Source: Bactrocera neohumeralis (Eukaryota > Arthropoda > Insecta > Diptera > Tephritidae). From it: 64,000 nt of DNA. The position numbers were made by a program, and so were the translations under genes. The notes beneath the pieces were generated by a model. The model saw only the letters and a program-made list of their open reading frames with translations. It ran no database searches and was not told the DNA's origin. The DNA lies in contig NC_065919.1 in NCBI RefSeq assembly GCF_024586455.1, positions 25,768,839 through 25,832,838 on the forward strand. The letters are read 5' to 3'. Shown here piece after piece: positions 23,110 through 34,950 of this stretch. Numbering within the stretch: the stretch's first letter is position 1; each line of letters opens with the position of its first letter.

Positions 23110-23895
23110 TTGTATATACCAAAACACTCTTTCTTTATTGCTGTAGTAACCGCTTATGCGTCGTTTTTTCTTTTCGCAAGGTGGCGCTAATTGGAGATTC
23201 CAAGCGAAGCCAGGTCCTTCTCCATCTGATCGCTCCAACGAAGTGGAGGTCTTCCTCTTCCTCTACTTCCCCCGGCAAGTACTGCGTCGAATATTATACT
23301 TTCCGAGCTGGAATGTTTTCGTTCATTCGGACGACATGACCCAACCAGCGTAGCTGCTGTCTTTTAATTCGCTGAACTATGTCAATGTTGTCGTATATCT
23401 GATACAGCTCATCGTTCCATCGAATTCGATATTCGCCGTGGCCAACGTGCAAAGGACCATAAATCTTCCGCAAAACCTTTCTCTCGAAAACTCGTAACGT
23501 CGACTCATCTGATGTTGTCATCGTCCATGCAGGAATAATGAGTGACTTATAGAGTTTTGTTTTTGTTAGTCGAGAGAGGACTTTACTTCTCAATTGTCTA
23601 CTTTGTCCGAAGTAGCACTTGTTGGCAAGAGATATTCTGTGTTGATGCTAGTTCCAAGATAGACGAAATTATCTACGACTTCGAAGTTATGACTGTCAAC
23701 AGTGAAGTGAGTTGATGACAGGCGATATTTCGTCTTGCCCGCGTTCACCACCAGAACCATTAGCTTCGCTGCCTTATCCATTCGGGAGAAAGCAGAACTA
23801 ACGGCGCGGTGGTTAAGGCCAAATGATATCAATATCTTCAGCATACGCCAGCAGCTGTACACTCTTATAGAAGATGGTAATCCTGAATTCGTTTG
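23110..23895 (-). pseudogene. RTE-like LINE, palm to C-terminus fragment
   Basis: Minus strand from about 23890: TIFYKSVQLLAYAEDIDII, where the YADD box reads YAED; LVVNAGKTKYRLSS; VDNFVYLGTSIN; after a frameshift, LTKTKLYKSLIIPAWT, RVFERKVLRKIYGPLHVG, RIKRQQLRWLGHVVRMNENI, then RWSDQMEKDLASLGIS-like sequence to about 23110. It is 5'-truncated just before motif C. On the minus strand it lies upstream of the finger fragment at 22690-23036, the reverse of protein order, so these are two insertions or a rearrangement, not one element. Confidence 0.85.
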
Positions 23896-23959
23896 CCATG
23901 GTCGTCATCAAAAGAAGAGTATCTTATCCAAGCCTGTCGATTAGTTTTCATTGGTGGTG

Positions 23960-25855
23960 TTTTTTACGTGGACGGTCCCAAACCCGGCGCACAACTCTGT
24001 GGAGGGGATGTTTCGCCTTCTCACTTTAGCTTGCATTCAAACGGATGTTCTTTAGTACCCAGAGGATACTTGGTCTAGGATCGGAAGTCGTGAGCTGCTT
24101 GAGCCATATGTAAAAGATTCGTTCCCGGCCACTCCCAAGTGAATGGCGATTAGAGAACCTTCCTCACTTGCGTGAACTTCTACACATGAATCCATCCTCC
24201 AAAACACTATACCATCACTATAATAAGTGCGAATGTGCGAGTAAAGTTTAAGAAAAGTTGCGACTTGTATTTCAAATATGCTAACTTTGTGTAGCACAGT
24301 TTAAATTTTTATTATGAATGTTCTGTTTTTACGATCACAACTGTATATAGTATATACATATTTACGAGTCTCAGCGCTTCCAATGTAGCCATTGAGCGCC
24401 ATTACCAGCCGAAGGGGCACGACGCTGAATGCGACATTCAAGTGTCTGTCCATTGTCGGAGCCTTGACTGCGACAATTGCCCTTATTCTTTACGCTTGCG
24501 CACTTCATGCACTCTACCTTCTGCGCCTCATCACCTCTGCGCCGCTGCTATGCTTTATATTTGTGTGTATATGTGTAATAGATTATTATTTCTTTATCCC
24601 ATTTTTCATGCCTCACCTCACATTCCGACGTTGTCGCCGCGTTCTAGACACTATCTCAGCGCATTTACCGTGTCTAACCTCTTTGCGGCCGCATTGTTGC
24701 TGGTCTGTGGTTTACTTTTCAATTGTGGTGCTTTTGTGCTTTTGTTTGTGGCTGCACTGCTTGCGCCCTTTCTTTGAGATCGTTATCGTGTGTATGTTTG
24801 TAACATAATTATCAGCGTGTCTTCTATGTGGAGGCATACTTTCTAGCATTGCTTTCTGGAACGAACTTTTTTTATTTTCTTTTAATTTTTCACATTTTTA
24901 TTCGTTGACTTGTCTATATTTGTTTTCTTTAACGCTTTATTTATTCTAAAAATATTGAATACAAAGCGTTTCAGTTGCACAAATGTTTACAAAGCGTACA
25001 CACATGCATACACATCTCACTATGCGCCCGAAAAATGCTTCGCTTGCCTCGCTTTGGGCAAAACTTCACTACTTATTAACTGATTTGCTTTTCTCATAGC
25101 TTCCAGCTTAATTTTCTTTCATTCTGCTGATTGATTTTGATGTCTTTTCTCCAAATTGTTTTGATTTCGGGTATGTGTGTGCGTGTGAGCAGCTGGGAAA
25201 TAAAAATAGAAATCAATTTTGTTTTCATTTTCCATCACAAATAAATAATTATCCACTAGAAAAATTAAGCTTTGTGGGTCCACTGCCACAACACGTTTCG
25301 CTTTTACCCGCTGCGCACATAAACATCCATACACACACGCGCTTGCCTTCATTTCGCCCAATTTGTGTTAAACAATTTGTACAGGAAGTATTTTCGCCTT
25401 AGCATGGGTCTCGTTTGCTTGATTGCTATCATTTCAGACTCATTGATATCCAACAGTTAATGTTATTATTTGTTATTTTTTCTTGTTTTTGTATCCAATG
25501 AGCAGAAAGTGAAAAACTCTCACTTTGATTTGTAAAATTTCTTTTGCCGTTTCATTTAATCGTAGCTAGTTGAGCATTACAACAAAAATAGACCACCAGC
25601 TGATTTACGCGGAAGTTGATTTGTAGAATATATAAATGTCTCTAATTTATTATATATAAAAAGGTAAGTTCAGTCGCTGAAATTCACATACATACGTATG
25701 TATGTATGAAGCGATTGGCTAATGAATTTGAATATTTGCAGTAAAGGCTTTAAGAGCTTCACCTTAATCGCGAAAAAAATTGTCTTTAATCTTTTGTGAA
25801 CTTTAACCGATAGTCATTCTACCGGTTAACTTTTCCAAAATTACTCTCTTTCTTT
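23960..25855. other. Unassigned DNA with a GC-richer island
   Basis: No transposon recognised. The 24360-24790 part is clearly less AT-rich than its surroundings. It has overlapping open frames of 138 and 111 codons on the plus strand: both are hydrophobic and Cys/Leu-rich, and the longer has no ATG start. Read on the minus strand it is CA/AAC-rich, like a fly 5' leader, with GTGAG|GTGAGG, a donor-like sequence, near 24617. I do not call a gene. Confidence 0.4.
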
Positions 25856-25857
25856 TA

Positions 25858-27100
25858 ACGGGTGATCCAAGTAGAGGTACTTTTATCAATAGCCTTTTTT
25901 TGACAGATCACGCGTAAGTCGTGTCAAGACGTCATGTCATTTTTGTTCAATATTGTTTGACATTTCAACATGGAAACATTTATGTCTAAACAACGTTTCC
26001 AATTCGCCCAACTTTTTTAAGAAAATTCACTTTCTGTGAAGAATGTGTTTCGCGCGCTTCGCTCAACTTATCGTCAACATAATCGGCCTATTGAGCGTAC
26101 TAATCGCAACACCATCACTCATCTTGAGACCCAGCATTCATTATTGGATGATATTCGACGAATAAGCCAGATCCAGCACGCAGTGAAGAAAATATAGCAG
26201 TCGTAGGTGAGAGTATACACGAAGACCGTGAAGAGTCGATTTGGCGCCGTTCGCAGCAAATCGGACTGACATATGGCACGACTTGACGCATTTTACGTCG
26301 AGATCTTAAATTGAAAGCGTACAAAATACAGCTTATGTAAGAACTAAAGCTGTTTGATCTTCCCAAGCGACGTTACATCGCTCTATGGGCTTTGAAACGT
26401 TCCAGGAAGACCCGACGTTTTCGAGCAAAATTTTAATCAGCGATTAGGCCCATTTCTGGCTCAATAGGTATGTACACAAGCAAAATTTGCCGCATTTGAG
26501 AGGTAGCTGCCACTACAACTACAAAAAAAAAAATGATTTGGGTGTAATCATCGGTCGATATTTCTTCAAAAACGATGCCAGTGAAAACGTAACCGTCAAT
26601 GGCGACCGTTGTCGCGCCATAATAACCGACTATTTCATGCCTGAAATTGAGTTCGTGATCTCGGCGACATTTGGTTTCAAGAAGACGGCGCCACTTCCCA
26701 CACATCCCATCAATCAATGGATTTATTGAGAAAACACTTCGGTGAGCAGATAATTTCACGTTTTGGGCCGTTCGATTGATCCACCAAGATTGTGTGATAT
26801 CACACCGTTAGACTTTTTCTTGTGGGGATATGTAAAGTCTAAAGTCTATACGGACAATCCCGTTTCGATTCAGGCCTTGAAGCAAAATATCACGTGTGTC
26901 ATTCGGCACTCAAAATACCGTAAGAAATTAACGAAAATTAGACGCAGCAGATGGACCATCTGAGACGTAACCGAGGGCAACATTTGAAGGTCATAATTTT
27001 CAAAAAATAAATGATGAAGAATGTTCTTTCGAATGATAATAAACCTTCCCCATTAACTTTGAAGTTTCTGTGTTTTTTCTCTAAAAAAGTAGGGACCCTA
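25858..27100 (+). mobile_element. DUF4817-type mariner element, copy 3
   Basis: The left terminus ACGGGTGATCC at 25858 is preceded by TA, identical to the 3276 element. Homology runs to GTAGGGACCCT at about 27099, and then the right terminal repeat seen in copy 1 (GGGATCACCCTT) is missing. Length is close to full. It is the most complete copy of this family in the window, but it is right-truncated and frame-broken. Confidence 0.85.
25971..26995 (+). pseudogene. DUF4817-type mariner transposase, copy 3
   Basis: The ATG at 25971 gives METFMSKQRFQFAQLF, then a stop. Downstream pieces in changing frames: VKNVFRALRSTYRQHNRPIE, LETQHSLLDDI, VTVNGDRCRAIITDYFMPEI (26590-26650), a second-Asp region corresponding to 'WFQ.DGATSHTSH' that reads in frame two near 26670-26700, MDLLRKHFGEQIISRFG-like sequence, and CDITPLDFFLWGYVKSKVYT (26795-26850), the third catalytic region. 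At least four frame changes and several stops. It is not functional. Confidence 0.85.
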
Positions 27101-27169
27101 TTGCCTATTTGAGACCATAACCGCGCCAGCTTGGCCAGTCAGTAGCGGAGAAGTCAAGGCGGGTGAAGG

Positions 27170-27290
27170 AAAATTTTCCAGTTTTCCTCGGTGTTGTTTA
27201 AAGGTTTCATCCCGTTTAATAAGGTTATAATATAGCAGACACTTCTGATTCCACCAAATATAGGCATTACGAATATTCGACCGTTGGATT
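27170..27290 (-). pseudogene. Mariner transposase scrap, irritans-like
   Basis: Minus strand 27268 to about 27175 reads NAYIWWNQKCLLYYNLIKRD then ETFKQHRGKLENF, aligning with the irritans-type mariner block 'C.WWDQKGVVYYELLKPGETIN' between the first and second catalytic Asp residues. No other part of the element is recognisable. It lies directly after the truncated right end of the 25858 element, so another insertion or deletion probably removed both ends. Confidence 0.55.
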
Positions 27291-27469
27291 GGCTGGTTGG
27301 CCAGGTTTCAAACACACATTCTTGCACACAGAATATATCAGAATATATTTTTTATCCATTGCAAAAGCTATTTTTTGTGGCGTTCAAGCAGCATTTCTGA
27401 CATGCAAAATCATATTTCAGCGACTGTATTTTTTTTATATGTTTTTTATTGACATTTTAATAATATAAA

Positions 27470-28055
27470 AAAAATTGCAAGAAAAAAAACAAGATTCGTC
27501 GAGATACGGGCCGGTAGAGTGGGGGCTTCCAAAAAACGGTGCGTCCTGGTTGACGTGATTTCAACCTTTGTAGAGCTTTAAAACACAAAAAACAAGAATA
27601 TTCTTCATTAGTAAGGGATGTCGTTATCGGGTTGACCATTTAAAAAAAAAAAATAACAAAATGGCGTCGACTTGAAAAAAATTTTTTTTTACCCAATTTT
27701 TTTCGACATTTTCGAATTTTTTAAAAATACTTCAAATCAAAGTTTTTGGAAATCCAAGGCAGATACGATAGAGCATTGTATAAAGAAGATATATACCAAA
27801 TTTCAAAGGAATCGGTTAAGTAGAACTTGAGATATCATGTCAACCACCTCAAAAAAAGTAGTTTCGAGAAAAACGCGTTTAAAGTTTAGGAGACAATTCT
27901 AGTGAACACGGACGCCACGTCACAAAATCGGCTATATCTCCGAAAATAAGTCGAATTTTGAAAAATCCTTCCAAGGTCATATTTTTGAAAGTCTAAACTT
28001 TCAAAATATGCAAAAAAAAATCGATTTTTTCAAAATCCTAGACCAGAATACCCCC
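27470..28055 (-). mobile_element. MITE related to the GGGGGTATTCT family
   Basis: The right end reads CCTAGACCAGAATACCCCC (ending 28055), the inverse of the left end of the 42612 element (GGGGGTATTCTAGTCTAG). Shared inner motifs include GTTTCGAGAAAAACGCGTTT (27862-27881), ATATCTCCGAAAATAAGTCG and AAAAATCGATTTTTTC. The left boundary is unclear, and the flank at the right end is ATAA rather than a clean TTAA. No coding capacity. Confidence 0.65.
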
Positions 28056-28079
28056 ATAATAGCTTTTGAATGCCAATTG

Positions 28080-28415
28080 TTTTTAAACACTTTGAAAGGG
28101 ATTTTATGTGACTCCCAAAAATTCTGCGAGCTCTTCATGTGTTTCACAATAATTTTCACCAAGTAATACATCCATTACTTCATCTTCAAACGTTTTTGGT
28201 CGCCCAGGACGTTCTTCGTCCTCCAAATATCGAATTTAAACATTTTTTTAGCTTCTGTTGAACTGCGCAGTTCTTTGTTCTCAAAAGGGAGAACAATAGC
28301 TTTGTCGTCACTTTTTAATGTCACTTGATTCCTGCCTCTTCCCGGCTTGTTATCTGCGTTCCCAGTTTCTCCATAATGGTCAGAATACCTTTTTACAAAT
28401 ACCATATACAACTCG
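28080..28415 (-). pseudogene. Chimeric transposase scrap: Tc1-like plus mariner HTH
   Basis: Minus strand 28411-28240 reads KRYSDHYGETGNADNKPGRG, then NQVTLKSDDKAIV and NKELRSSTEAKK, the pattern of a Tc1-like second helix-turn-helix with its GRP-type linker. Directly after it, in another frame (28235-28110), comes EERPGRPKTFEDEVMDVLLG and CETHEELAEFLGVT, the mariner GRPK linker and second helix-turn-helix. Two superfamily branches abut at about 28238. No catalytic part and no terminal repeats were found. Confidence 0.6.
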
Positions 28416-28419
28416 TAAT

Positions 28420-29384
28420 TAAATACTTTGCATATTTTCTAATAGTCTAAGAAGAGCTAAATCGATTAGCATTTTATTTCAGGATAATCTGACTATCTAA
28501 CGGGTATTTGTGACTTAATAACATTACTACTGTAAGTGCAATCCCTTTAAAAACAAAAAACTACGGAATCAGATAGAATATTATCTAATTTATATAAACA
28601 TCATTCATTGCCTATAAACCGTTAATTTTCTATTAATGCTTTTCGTAATAAAATTTAAATTAATTTCTTCATATTTTGCCATAAAGCCTAACCGCTAACC
28701 ATTTAATTTTTATGTCTTTACAGGTCAGCAATAAAAGCGTAATGAATCCGCGATAAACTCGTAAGTTTTGTATTTTATTTAAAATTTATTACTATGTTTA
28801 ATATATTTAAATATAATCAGCACACTTGCTTCATTTCACAAATATTAAATTTTTATCATCCAAGCAGATAAAAACAGAGAATTTTTAGATAATGGCTGGT
28901 TTATTGAGCAATGTTGCCATATTAAGTAATTTTGAGTGAATGTAAATAGTATCAAATTAGATGCCATAAATATTCATTTCCATTACACTATGCATCAAAC
29001 TGGTAGTGCTTGTTTCATTGATAGAGTTAGCAAGAAGATCCACAAACTTAGGCTTTCTTCTTTACTTTTTAGTCGAATAATTCAAATTCTTTCAAAAATC
29101 GATTCCACATGAATGGCTAATGGCTCGATTTTTTAAAATCCCACCAAAATTTAACTCTTGGTGGGGATCAGAGCTGACAGTTTTCACAAAATCAATATAA
29201 ATTGTTTGGAAGAAAATTTAAACTATTTTCAATGTGATGGACAATACCCATTAAAACACGGCTCATTTGTTATACCAGAAAAATTGTTGAAACTGCGTTA
29301 TAAAACCAAGAAATATCGCTGAACCTATCACAAATCTGTTGGCGCGACTAGTTTTGATTGCTGCGAATTTGCGGAAATATCTGA
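28420..29384. other. Unassigned AT-rich DNA
   Basis: No open frame, no repeat termini and no motif recognised. Confidence 0.5.
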
Positions 29385-30080
29385 CTGAAGGTGCGTCATT
29401 CAAGATGTTTAAACTCTAGCTTCGGAAAAAGCCGAAGTTCAGAAGAATATATCTTCCTTCAAGAAAAATTTCACAATTGCCGTACATTAAAATGTTTAGT
29501 CTCACAACTAGAGATAGGGATCTGAAATTTCCCATACAGCTGCCATACAGCTGCCATTCAAACTGACCGATCAAAATCAAGCTAAACAAGAAAAAACGTT
29601 AACCCTAAATACCCTTCACAGGTGCATTTCTGTTAGTAACTATGTGTTCAGTTTGTATGGAAGCTATATGCTATAGTAATCCGATCTGAACAATTTTTTC
29701 GGAAATTATATTACCTTAAGCAGTAATCCATGTCAAATTTCGTGAAAATACCCGTCAAATGTGAAAGTTTTCCATACAAGAACTTGATTCCGATCGTTTA
29801 GTTGGTATGACAGCTATATGTTATAGTGGTCCGATTTCGGCAGATCCGACAAATGAGCAACTTCTTGAAGAGAAAATGACGTTTGCAAAATTTCAAAACG
29901 ATATCTTAAAAACTGAGAGACTAGTTCGTATGTATACAGACAGACGGACATGGCTAAATCGACTCAGCTCGACATATTGATCATTTATATATGTATATAC
30001 TTTATATTGTCCACGACGGTTCCTTCTGGGTGTTACAAACTTCGTGACAAAGTTCATACACCCTGTTTAGGGTATAAAAA
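29385..30080 (+). repeat. Dispersed repeat ending CACCCTGTTTAGGGTATAAA
   Basis: The body has CCATACAGCTGCCATACAGC, TATATGTTATAGTGGTCCGA, AGACAGACGGACATGGCTAA and ATCGACTCAGCTCGAC, and a tail with CACCCTGTTTAGGGTATAAA. Shorter diverged pieces with the same phrases (TTCGTGAAGATAT, AGAGCTTGATT, CAGTGGTCCAATATCGGC) are at 38940-39145, and a small one is at 45880-45985. Such GACGGACATGGCTA-containing repeats are common in fly genomes as I recall; class unknown. No coding capacity. Confidence 0.75.
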
Positions 30081-31010
30081 TTGTTCCTTAATAAATCTCG
30101 CCTTAATTCGCCTTGAGCGTTGATTATTTCCACTGAAATCGCCAAAGTACTATTATTTGAGAATTATAAAGTAAGTTCGGTTACTTTTTCGGCAATTAAG
30201 AATTGATTAATGTAATTAAGAAGAGAAATGCGGAAATACTTCTGCAGCCTGAGTAAAACTGTTACTGTCTCCACGTCTTCTTCGTTGTATTAATTTAGCT
30301 ATAAACATAATTATGTCGCATAAGAAATATAAATATACGTCCAATTAAGCAAATAAATGTGTAAAATGTTGTAAGTAGCGTAAATATTTGGAAATGTTTG
30401 CGGCAAAAAAACGACAAAGTGTGCACTCAAAATTACCTAATGGCAAATTTGATTATAATTTTCGCAGCTTAAGATAATCGAAAACTTTACGAGTAAATAA
30501 CTGGATCTAAATATGTATATATTATATAAAATTGTAGTAAAAGCGCACTTCAGTTGTAGTTATGTACATGTGTATGGGTGTGTGTTTGTTAGTGCATACC
30601 ACAAATTTTTATTGCAGGATTATGTCGCTTGGCTGCATGCAAAAACGTTATTAATTGCGGAAAAGTTCAGTGACTGCCAATTGCGAATTTGTCAGCCGTT
30701 GCACTTTATGCAATTTATGTAAGCGAGTGCGGAAATCCAACGCCTGAGGTTGGTGCAATTCAAATCACTCCAATTTCGGTGCAGCAAAGTATTACCATTA
30801 ATTATAGAGCAATTTCGCTCCAAATACCTGTTCATGAATTGTTTGATTTCCTGTTTCTGATTTCGTTTACAACATTACGCTACGCAGCTGTATATATGTA
30901 TAGGTATATTATATGTATGTATTGTATATATATAAAAATTATATATATAAAATTTAAATAAGTTAAGTTCTGGTAAAAAAAAAAACAATTCTTTACGGAA
31001 AGAACGAGTC
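30081..31010. other. Unassigned DNA
   Basis: Low-complexity AT tracts near 30890-30960. The open frames at 30513-30961 are short and uninformative. Confidence 0.5.
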
Positions 31011-31017
31011 TTGGTTA

Positions 31018-31290
31018 AGGATGTTTTAGTTAAAACCTTAACTTAGAACTTGGACGAAAGAAAAAAACTGAAAATTGCATTTTTGGCAGACATTAAAAAA
31101 AAAAAAAAAAAATTCAGTGAAAATTTCGCGACATTTTTTTTCAAATAGTTGGAATCGAACAAAAAAATTCTTTGTTCAAGTCTTTAAAAGTTATATGTCA
31201 AATATCATGAAAAATTTCATGAAGATCGGTTGAGTAGTTCGGGAGGAATCTTGCCAACCGACTTCAAAAATACAATTCCGTTGTTTTTAG
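31018..31290 (+). repeat. MITE-core fragment shared with 43.9 kb
   Basis: It matches 43908-44190 in the same orientation. Shared phrases include TTTAGTTAAAACCTTAACTT, AGAACTTGGACGAA, TTTCATGAAGATCGGTTGAG, TAGTTC and ATCTTGCCAAC. The 43.9-kb counterpart sits inside a TTAA-flanked MITE (43660-44305), so this is an internal fragment of the same family without ends. Confidence 0.8.
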
Positions 31291-32140
31291 AGCAGAAATG
31301 TTTACTTGTTTACTTCTTTCTATTTTGGAATGATAGTGCTAATAATAAACGAAGTCAGTTCTATCTTTCAAATTTAATCCTAAAATCATAAGCGCGAATC
31401 AAACTTCGAAAAAACTTTGAATATACAATTTTCCAATTAGATTTTTCCATATAAAATGTACTAAACACGACCTCGTTAATGAACTCAGGCTATATTGACA
31501 ATGCGACTGAGGAGAACCATGAGGTCAAATGTTGAACTACGAAATATTTTACTTTAAATACATTTTGTAAAACTTATATAATATAGATGATTTTAAGCTG
31601 TTAAAAATATATGTTTGTTGCTGAATATTTCTGAAATTAGTTAAGTTAGTTTAAAGTTCGTTTTAAGCACTTCAACAAAATATTCAGCATAGTTTTCGAA
31701 TGGAGAAAATTCTATAATACTCTAATATGCTACAAATGAATAGTCAGACTTTTATTATTGATTATTGCGTTTGTGTTTGTTTACTGATCACTTTTCTTTC
31801 TCCTTTGTTCATATGTTTGCTATAATGATTTCCTTATTGTGAAGGTAATACAAAATATATATATGTATGTATTTGTGAATTTCTAGTTTTTTCTTCTTCT
31901 TTTTTCTTGGAATTCAAGTTATACAAATGACTTACCTTTATTCCTTTAATCTTATTCACATTCCAAATCAACAGACGCATCGATTGAATTTTAGTATGCT
32001 AATCACGTCGCTCACCAACTCAACGCCAAGTCATCAGACTCATTGATCTTCCTTATTTAAGCATTACCCAGTAAGCTTTTTAGTTTGAGAACAACTTAAG
32101 CCACATGTGATATTAAGTAGCTTTCTGACAAAAATGGTAA
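31291..32140. other. Unassigned AT-rich DNA
   Basis: Nothing recognised. Confidence 0.5.
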
Positions 32141-32149
32141 AAAAAAACA

Positions 32150-32880
32150 ATGAGTAAGGAAGGCTTAAGTACGGGTGTACCAAAATGAAAGTCCGAGAAA
32201 TTCCTTTAGGAAAATATGGGAGTTGGGATAGTATTGTGCCAATTTTATTTATTTTTTTGCCAATACTACATACTAAGTATTAACATGCCACATACAAAAA
32301 ATAGTTTCCTGGGTTTCATTAAGGTAACACACATGCTATACCATCACCAATCATAGGTTATTCAAGCCACTTTTGATATACAGAATTACCATTGGGTGGA
32401 AGAGATTATCACTGAATTTCTATTATATTTCCCATATATTGATCGAAATTTTCGGTCAAAAGTCAACTATAGTTACTGGGGTCCACTAATTCGGTACCTA
32501 AGGGCTTGAACAGTTTTGGTTGGATTTGGACAATTTTTAGTCATAGGGTGGCATTCTTTAAAGGAATTATTAATGCAAAGTTGTATACCGGCAATTGCTA
32601 CTTGGTTTGTATATTGGAAAGTGAAAGAATCAAATGAAATTTAAAATTTTGATGGATAAGAAGTAGGCGTCGTTGTACTCCGATTTCAACCATTTTCACA
32701 CTGTGATATAAGTCAGTGAGAGGAATTCCACGTACTAAATTTAGTCGCAATCGGTCAGTCGGGTCCCGAGATATGTGATTTCATTTAAAAGTGGGCAGTG
32801 GCACGCCCATCGACTCATTAATTTCTCAATATTTTGAGAACAAATCGAGGAATAAGCTTTGAGATAATATATTGTCGAAA
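32150..32880 (+). repeat. Diverged dispersed repeat with related head
   Basis: The head GAGTAAGGAAGGCTTAAGTACGGGTGTAC (32151-32179) is a diverged version of the head of the 1-kb repeat at 3796, 44341 and 59402. The body has CCGAGATATGTGATTTCATT, GTGGGCAGTGGCACGCCC and CTCCGATTTCAACCATTTTC, typical of the same style of repeat, but base-level similarity to the other copies is low. It is probably a separate subfamily. Confidence 0.55.
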
Positions 32881-34419
32881 CTTAACTTGAATTTATCGAA
32901 CTTTGTAATTATTGTTTGTTGTGTTTACGGGGTTGCCATATCTATATATGTTTACAATATAGAATACCAACAAATACATACATACATATGTATATAGTTT
33001 CATTAATTTTTATAGCCAGTAAACTTACATAATCATGCGATATGTGGCTCCGATAGATTTTGCTTTTATCATAGAACATTTCTAATTTACATACATACAA
33101 ATATACTTATGTATGTGTGTGTTCAGAAAAAAGGCTTTTTCAAAGGCGTACGCAACTTTTGCTGCTGCCATCAACACGCTTTGTAATAAACATCACAGAA
33201 ATGGTAATGAATATGAATATATGTATGTATGTATGTATTTTCTTCACAATAGTCTCTACTTTATTGCCTCTCTACTCCTCGTATATATGTTTGTAAGAGT
33301 AGTGACCATATTGTATTTCTATTCCTGTCACTGAGTGTTCCAGCTCATCGCTCAATATTTTTTATCGACTTCTACTTGTTGTTGCTGCCGCTGCGCATTA
33401 GCAGCTAAATTAATTTAATATGCTGACGCCTATAGACAAAGCTTGTTTTGTTGTGGCCGCAAATCGTGGACTCTACGTGTACAGTAGTACGAGCATATAA
33501 CATAGTTTATGTATGAAGTGATACCCGACTGGTTGGCCAGGCTCCAATGATTCCATTTATCCATATAAAAACATATATATCTGCAGGCTGTACATATATA
33601 CATATATATATATACAAGTGTATGTACATGCATCTTCCATCTGTAAGTAAAAAACTTGCGCTTAATTTTGAAAAAGCAACTCGATATGACAGCGATAGTT
33701 TTATTTTACTATCTTTGTTTGTTTATTTTTCTTTTTCCTTTTTTTGTTGATTTGTTGTCATTATTAGCAAAATATTTTATTGAATTTTTTGCTGGTTTTC
33801 ATAATTTTATTGTTTATAATTTCTTCTCATGTTATTTAATGTTTTGTTTTCGTGCTTTCGCTGGTTAGGTGATGTAAAAAGTTTAGGTTTATAAAACAAA
33901 AAAAAGCAATCAAGTTGTTTTCGCTATTAATTGTTTGTTATGAGCGCCCTTTTTTGCATGTAACAGTTTTTTGTAATCTTTCTGATATCTGGAATTTAAT
34001 GTTTCTGCCAGTTTGTTGATTTTTTATCAAAATGCTTTTTGAATCGCAAATTACTCAATCATTTTGTCGTATTTTTACGTTATTTCCAATCCAAAGTCTT
34101 TTAACTTTTTTTGGTGTTTTTTTATATAAATTATCGTCATAATACGCGTTTTAATTTTTGCCAAAAATTTATTTCTAACGCTTACATATTCAATGGGTTT
34201 ATACATACTTATGTATGTACATAACCTCTCTATGAAAGACTGATAGATGTTTCTGCGAGCCTACATCTACTTACATCTACAAGGCACTAACTGATGAGAG
34301 AAATTGCTATTAAAATTTTGCCTTAAAATCACTGTTTGATCGGGATTTTGCTTGAGAACTACTATGTTGAAACCAATAACATATGCAAATGTATACTTTA
34401 GTCTTATCTCCTATACAAA
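32881..34419. other. Unassigned DNA, microsatellites
   Basis: ATGTATGTATGTA near 33220-33236 and (TA)n near 33596-33616. The open frames of about 70 codons are Tyr/Ile/Phe-rich and not credible genes. Confidence 0.5.
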
Positions 34420-34451
34420 TAACGGGGTTTTCAATAAGATCGCTACAAAAG

Positions 34452-34945
34452 TTAGTGTATGTAGTTTATGAAACTCGATTTCTTTTGCATGGCCACCACG
34501 GGCAAGCATAAATCGGCATATACTGCTGCAATTTCACGTTCTATATTTGTACGAAGTTCATCAATCGTCGCTGGCTTGTTGGAATATACCATACAATTAA
34601 CGTAGCCCCACAGAAAATATTCTATCGGCGTCAAATCGCACGACCAATGCGTCAATTGACTGAGCCATTTCGTGAGATAACACGTTCACCAAACTTGGTT
34701 TTCAATAAATCGATTGTGACATTCGCTTTGTGGCTTGTGGCGCTGCCCTTTTGGAACCACATACTGTCCAATTCCTTTCCTACAAATCCGGTCAAAAATA
34801 TTCGGTTATCATTGAGCGGTAGCAATTCCAATTCACAGTAACGTGTCGGTCTTGATCATCACGAAAGAAGTACGGCCCAATGACGCCGCCGGCCCATAAA
34901 CCACACAAAACCGTATTTTTTCGAGATGCAATGGAGCACGTACGA
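34452..34945 (-). pseudogene. DUF4817-like mariner transposase C-terminal relic
   Basis: The minus strand reads a VTVN-type stretch near 34835, then WFQKGSATSHKANVTIDLLK (34770-34710; the family pattern is WFQQDGA, so the second catalytic Asp is replaced), GERVISR and CDLTPIEYFLWGYVNCMVYS (34640-34580; third catalytic region), then TIDELRTNIEREIAAVYADL to a stop near 34450. It is related to, but clearly distinct from, the four GTGATCC-ended copies in this window. N-terminal domain and first catalytic residue absent. Confidence 0.75.
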
Positions 34946-34950
34946 ATGTA

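Noticed and set aside
24392..24808. 138-codon plus-strand open stretch
   Set aside because: No ATG start, a second frame equally open over the same bases, and a uniformly hydrophobic composition. Kept only as a composition anomaly.
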